Positions 13,929-15,094 of a stretch of DNA of 15,094 nt are shown here, in pieces. Position 1 is the stretch's first letter. Each line of letters starts with the position of its first letter. The stretch comes from Nitrososphaeria archaeon (GTDB lineage Archaea > Thermoproteota > Nitrososphaeria > Nitrososphaerales > Nitrososphaeraceae), in assembly GCA_021324715.1 (NCBI GenBank), contig JAJPIN010000261.1, positions 1 to 15,094 on the forward strand, written 5' to 3'. The notes beneath the pieces are model-generated. The model ran no database searches and had not been told where the DNA came from. It saw only the letters and a list, made by a program, of their open reading frames with translations. Made by a program: the position numbers and the translations under genes.

Positions 13929-13937
13929 TATTTTATA
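13929..13937 (-). promoter_or_regulatory. Strong TATA box of rps17e
   Basis: Minus-strand TATAAAATA, the best TATA match in the window, is centred 28 bases before the S17e TTG. It lies in the 63-base space after tatD, indicating that S17e and the moaD-like gene have their own promoter. Confidence 0.7.
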
Positions 13938-13968
13938 CCTTGCTTATTGAGGAAACCATATTTAGATG

Positions 13969-14739
13969 TTAATCAAAGAATGAAATTGAATTTTTTTCAA
14001 GTGTATCTATCACTGTCATGGGGCATAAGCAAAGAACATATGCAATGCTTCTAATTATGCTCATCAGTGCTGAAGTCGGTAATGTAATTACATTTTTAAA
14101 GCACGATTGAAATGAAACTGGTCCATCGGTTTCGATTAATACTCTCCTTTGATTTGTTAACTTCAGCAGACCTTGTTTTCTCTTTGAAAATACTAGTGAA
14201 GGCCCATAAGAAATATACAGATCCATGTCAAGAGATTTCTCTAATTGCTGTGGAGTACCATCAAACCAATGAAGGCAAACTCTTTTCAGATTATATGTTG
14301 ACAACACATTTAATATTTCATCTAGTGATTTTCTAGAATGTATCGAAACCGGCATATCATATGTTTCAGCAATAGATAACATTTTATTGAATACCTGACC
14401 TTGTGAGATTTTATTATTTTTTTCTTGGTTGTAGTAAGTAGGGTCTAGTCCTATTTCACCAATTCCATTTATAAAATGCAGATTTGATTTAATAATTTCT
14501 TCAAATTTTGAAATGTCTTCGTCTGCAAATTGTGGGTGGATACCAATAAAATTATAGATTATATTTTGAACACTATATTCTTCAAAAAGTCTTATTGCCT
14601 TTAATGAGGTTGAAATGTTAACTGTGACTGAACATGCCTTTATTCTCATTCCTCTCAAAGTAATGAATATTTGTGATAAAATATTATCATAAGCAATATC
14701 AGTAAGATGAATATGAGAATCGTACAAAATATGGTTCAT
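13969..14739 (-). CDS. TatD-family metal-dependent hydrolase
   Basis: A 256-residue amidohydrolase-fold protein of the TatD family, whose characterised members are metal-dependent DNases. Metal-site motifs: Asp-Ser-His-Ile-His (His9 and His11), Gly-Ile-His-Pro (66-69), Gly-Glu-Ile-Gly-Leu-Asp (94-99, Glu95), Val-Ser-Ile-His-Ser-Arg (131-136, His134), Leu-His-Trp-Phe-Asp-Gly (His157) and Glu-Thr-Asp-Gly-Pro (Asp205), all in the expected order and spacing. Length matches the family. The ATG start is the only good choice before Asp-Ser-His. A 57-base AT-rich space, including a TTTTTTAAAATAAC stretch on the minus strand, separates it from the small winged-helix-like gene upstream on the same strand. 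The true substrate, nucleic acid or other, is unknown in this lineage. Confidence 0.9.
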   Translation of the reverse strand: MNHILYDSHIHLTDIAYDNILSQIFITLRGMRIKACSVTVNISTSLKAIRLFEEYSVQNIIYNFIGIHPQFADEDISKFEEIIKSNLHFINGIGEIGLDPTYYNQEKNNKISQGQVFNKMLSIAETYDMPVSIHSRKSLDEILNVLSTYNLKRVCLHWFDGTPQQLEKSLDMDLYISYGPSLVFSKRKQGLLKLTNQRRVLIETDGPVSFQSCFKNVITLPTSALMSIIRSIAYVLCLCPMTVIDTLEKNSISFFD

Positions 14740-14796
14740 TCGGTAACTATATCTAACAAAACACTATGAGCCAGACAAGTTATTTTAAAAAATTCC

Positions 14797-15006
14797 TCAT
14801 GTTACTAATTCTATCCTTTTTTTGTCTTTTGTTAACCAACTTACCCTCACCAATCCAAATATTTCCAAATCAAGTAACGTCTTATTTAAATCAGATTCTG
14901 TAATTTGTACTCCCTCTTTTTCTAAATTGTTCAATAATTCAATATCTGACAAATTACCTACTTCCTTTATTTTTTCTAATACAATATTTCTTATAGGATA
15001 TTTCAG
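14797..15006 (-). CDS. Small winged-helix-like protein with probable CTG start
   Basis: A 69-residue reading frame on the minus strand that has no ATG, GTG or TTG at its proper beginning. From CTG 15006 it reads Leu(Met)-Lys-Tyr-Pro-Ile-Arg-Asn-Ile-Val-Leu-Glu-Lys-Ile and continues with helix-forming, charge-patterned sequence (Leu-Ser-Asp-Ile-Glu-Leu-Leu-Asn-Asn-Leu-Glu-Lys) into Leu-Leu-Asp-Leu-Glu-Ile-Phe-Gly-Leu-Val-Arg-Val-Ser-Trp-Leu-Thr-Lys, the look of a winged-helix DNA-binding domain with its terminal hairpin. A TGA stop lies three codons above the CTG, so no earlier start exists, and the next in-frame start (TTG within Gly-Asn-Leu-Ser) would delete the first helix. A TATA box is centred about 24 bases before the CTG, as in a leaderless mRNA. 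It precedes tatD by 57 bases. Coding status is convincing; the family call is inference. Confidence 0.7.
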   Translation of the reverse strand: MKYPIRNIVLEKIKEVGNLSDIELLNNLEKEGVQITESDLNKTLLDLEIFGLVRVSWLTKDKKRIELVT

Positions 15007-15024
15007 ACTTTTTCACCAAATCCA

Positions 15025-15034
15025 GAATATATAG
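15025..15034 (-). promoter_or_regulatory. Probable TATA box of the winged-helix-like gene
   Basis: Minus-strand CTATATATTC is centred about 24 bases before CTG 15006. Its spacing supports transcription beginning at or beside that CTG. Confidence 0.5.
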
Positions 15035-15094
15035 TAATACTTATTCGGTTTGTTTGTATATTATAAATACTATTCTAAATAATCTGAACAGCTC

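Noticed and set aside
14941..14950. A 10-base match (minus strand) to the carB insertion core GTCAGATATT
   Set aside because: It lies inside the coding sequence of the winged-helix-like gene, lacks the rest of the hairpin, and is probably a chance match in AT-rich DNA.
14822..15034. A 70-codon plus-strand frame
   Set aside because: The opposite strand encodes a much more protein-like 69-residue product over the same bases; the plus-strand translation is rich in Ser, Asn and Phe, as expected for an antisense shadow.

Overview
The window looks like chromosomal DNA from an AT-rich archaeon, most likely an ammonia-oxidising Nitrososphaeria (Thaumarchaeota), possibly near Nitrososphaera/Nitrosocosmicus. 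That assignment is inference. Direct support for Archaea: RNA polymerase subunit RpoK, ribosomal protein S17e, a KEOPS Cgi121 subunit, an archaeal-type Tan1 THUMP protein, the F420 enzymes CofG/CofH, and TATA boxes 22-30 bp upstream of start codons, as expected for leaderless mRNAs. About half the genes start with TTG. No rRNA, tRNA, CRISPR array, transposase or prophage was seen; apart from one lesion, this is an ordinary housekeeping region.

Layout. (1) 1-1681, plus: the 3' part of cofG and complete cofH, which together make the deazaflavin (FO) core of F420. (2) 1640-1834, minus: a possible 64-residue protein in the gap after cofH. (3) 1950-4095, plus: purN, folD and 5-formyl-THF cyclo-ligase, a folate one-carbon block feeding purine synthesis. 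(4) 4133-6186, minus: cyclophilin-like protein, SWIM zinc-finger protein and purD. (5) 6277-11361, plus: rpoK with a long lysine-rich N-terminus, then carA and carB. (6) 11358-12143, minus: metallophosphoesterase. (7) 12306-12836, plus: Tan1-like THUMP protein. (8) 12828-15006, minus: a small winged-helix-like protein, TatD hydrolase, S17e, a MoaD/ThiS-like sulfur carrier and Cgi121.

The genes cover purine synthesis (PurD step 2, PurN step 3, with FolD and cyclo-ligase supplying formyl-THF), carbamoyl phosphate for pyrimidines and arginine (CarA/CarB), F420 synthesis, and translation or tRNA modification (S17e, Cgi121 for t6A, Tan1 for ac4C).

The most unusual signal is at the 5' end of carB. 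A strong Shine-Dalgarno is followed at normal spacing by TTT, not a start codon. The conserved N-terminus is then read up to Gly-Glu, where 22 extra bases containing a perfect 6-bp hairpin, bounded by AAT direct repeats, shift the frame. The remaining 1046 codons are intact. Removing exactly 22 bases restores the expected Gly-Glu-Phe-Asp-Tyr sequence, which is colinear with the second half of the same protein. This could be a small intron, a recoding site, a decaying 5' end or an assembly problem. A second item is a 69-residue minus-strand gene at 14797-15006 whose only plausible start is CTG, well placed behind a TATA box.
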